Below the pieces are notes generated by a model. It ran no database searches. It saw nothing but the letters and a program-made list of their open reading frames with translations, and was not told where the DNA came from. Of a stretch of DNA of 43,164 bases, positions 43,142 to 43,164 are shown one piece after another (position 1 is the stretch's first letter; each line of letters opens with the position of its first letter). The position numbers and the translations under genes were made by a program. Origin of the DNA: Anaerolineaceae bacterium UBA1415 (GTDB lineage: Bacteria > Chloroflexota > Anaerolineae > Anaerolineales > Anaerolineaceae); assembly GCA_002305635.1 (NCBI GenBank), contig DBPR01000008.1, forward strand, positions 1-43,164, in the 5' to 3' direction.

Positions 43142-43164
43142 GCCGAAGTGGCGGAACTGGCAGA
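43142..43164 (+). tRNA. tRNA-Leu, 5' part only
   Basis: The last 23 bases read GCCGAAGTGGCGGAACTGGC then AGA, which is the acceptor strand and D-arm start typical of bacterial tRNA-Leu. The window ends before the anticodon, so the isoacceptor is unknown. Confidence 0.8.

Noticed and set aside
1..43164. CRISPR array, complete insertion sequence or prophage
   Set aside because: No regularly spaced identical repeats, intact transposase, or phage structural genes were seen; the only recombinase-like gene lacks its active site.

Overview
The window is 43 kb of bacterial chromosome carrying about 34 protein genes and the 5' end of a tRNA-Leu gene. The gene set suggests a Chloroflexota bacterium, most likely class Anaerolineae. 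Clues are the many lipoproteins with Pro/Thr-rich linkers, the LysM-M23 and LCP wall proteins, a release factor 1 reading GGQNVQKN, and short GC-rich intergenic palindromes. That placement is inference; there is no rRNA or marker alignment behind it.

Layout. 0-5 kb: coaE with an extra C-terminal region, a compact three-gene cassette (DUF488, DUF488, dual-OB protein), then tilS. 4.7-6.7 kb: a two-gene unit of a degenerate tyrosine-recombinase-like protein and an LCP cell-wall ligase. 6.7-7.5 kb: a repeat-rich spacer. 7.5-14.6 kb: mostly single genes (ribosomal protein L25, RlmD, a PatB/MalY C-S lyase, an RlmI-like methyltransferase, a CorC/CNNM protein, a histidine phosphatase). 14.8-19.6 kb: an overlapping operon prfA-prmC-tsaC-GH36 alpha-galactosidase. 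19.9-27.8 kb on the minus strand: a deacetylase-like lipoprotein, metH, a DUF3048 lipoprotein, a metallophosphoesterase and a DUF4349 lipoprotein. 27.9-32.0 kb: an overlapping operon of a small membrane protein, selA, an M24 peptidase and tsaD, followed by osmC. 32.7-43.0 kb: an envelope region with two paralogous M1-like peptidase lipoproteins, one LysM-M23 protein of the usual type, and a tandem array of three paralogous LysM / transglycosylase-like / LasA-type M23 proteins.

How the genes fit together. Much of the window serves translation and tRNA/rRNA modification (tilS, tsaC, tsaD, prfA, prmC, rlmD, L25, selA). SelA implies selenocysteine use, but no partner is present here. The last 10 kb looks like a peptidoglycan-processing block.

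The most unusual items are: the DUF488-DUF488-dual-OB cassette, with a clamp-binding-like QLTLF motif; the triple LysM/M23 array, in which the presumed transglycosylase glutamate is Gln in all three copies; the recombinase-like protein that has lost nearly all catalytic residues and sits in an LCP operon; a possible attenuator before metH; a -10 box placed 6-7 bases before several start codons (leaderless mRNAs); and several families of dispersed palindromes. No CRISPR array, complete insertion sequence or prophage was seen.
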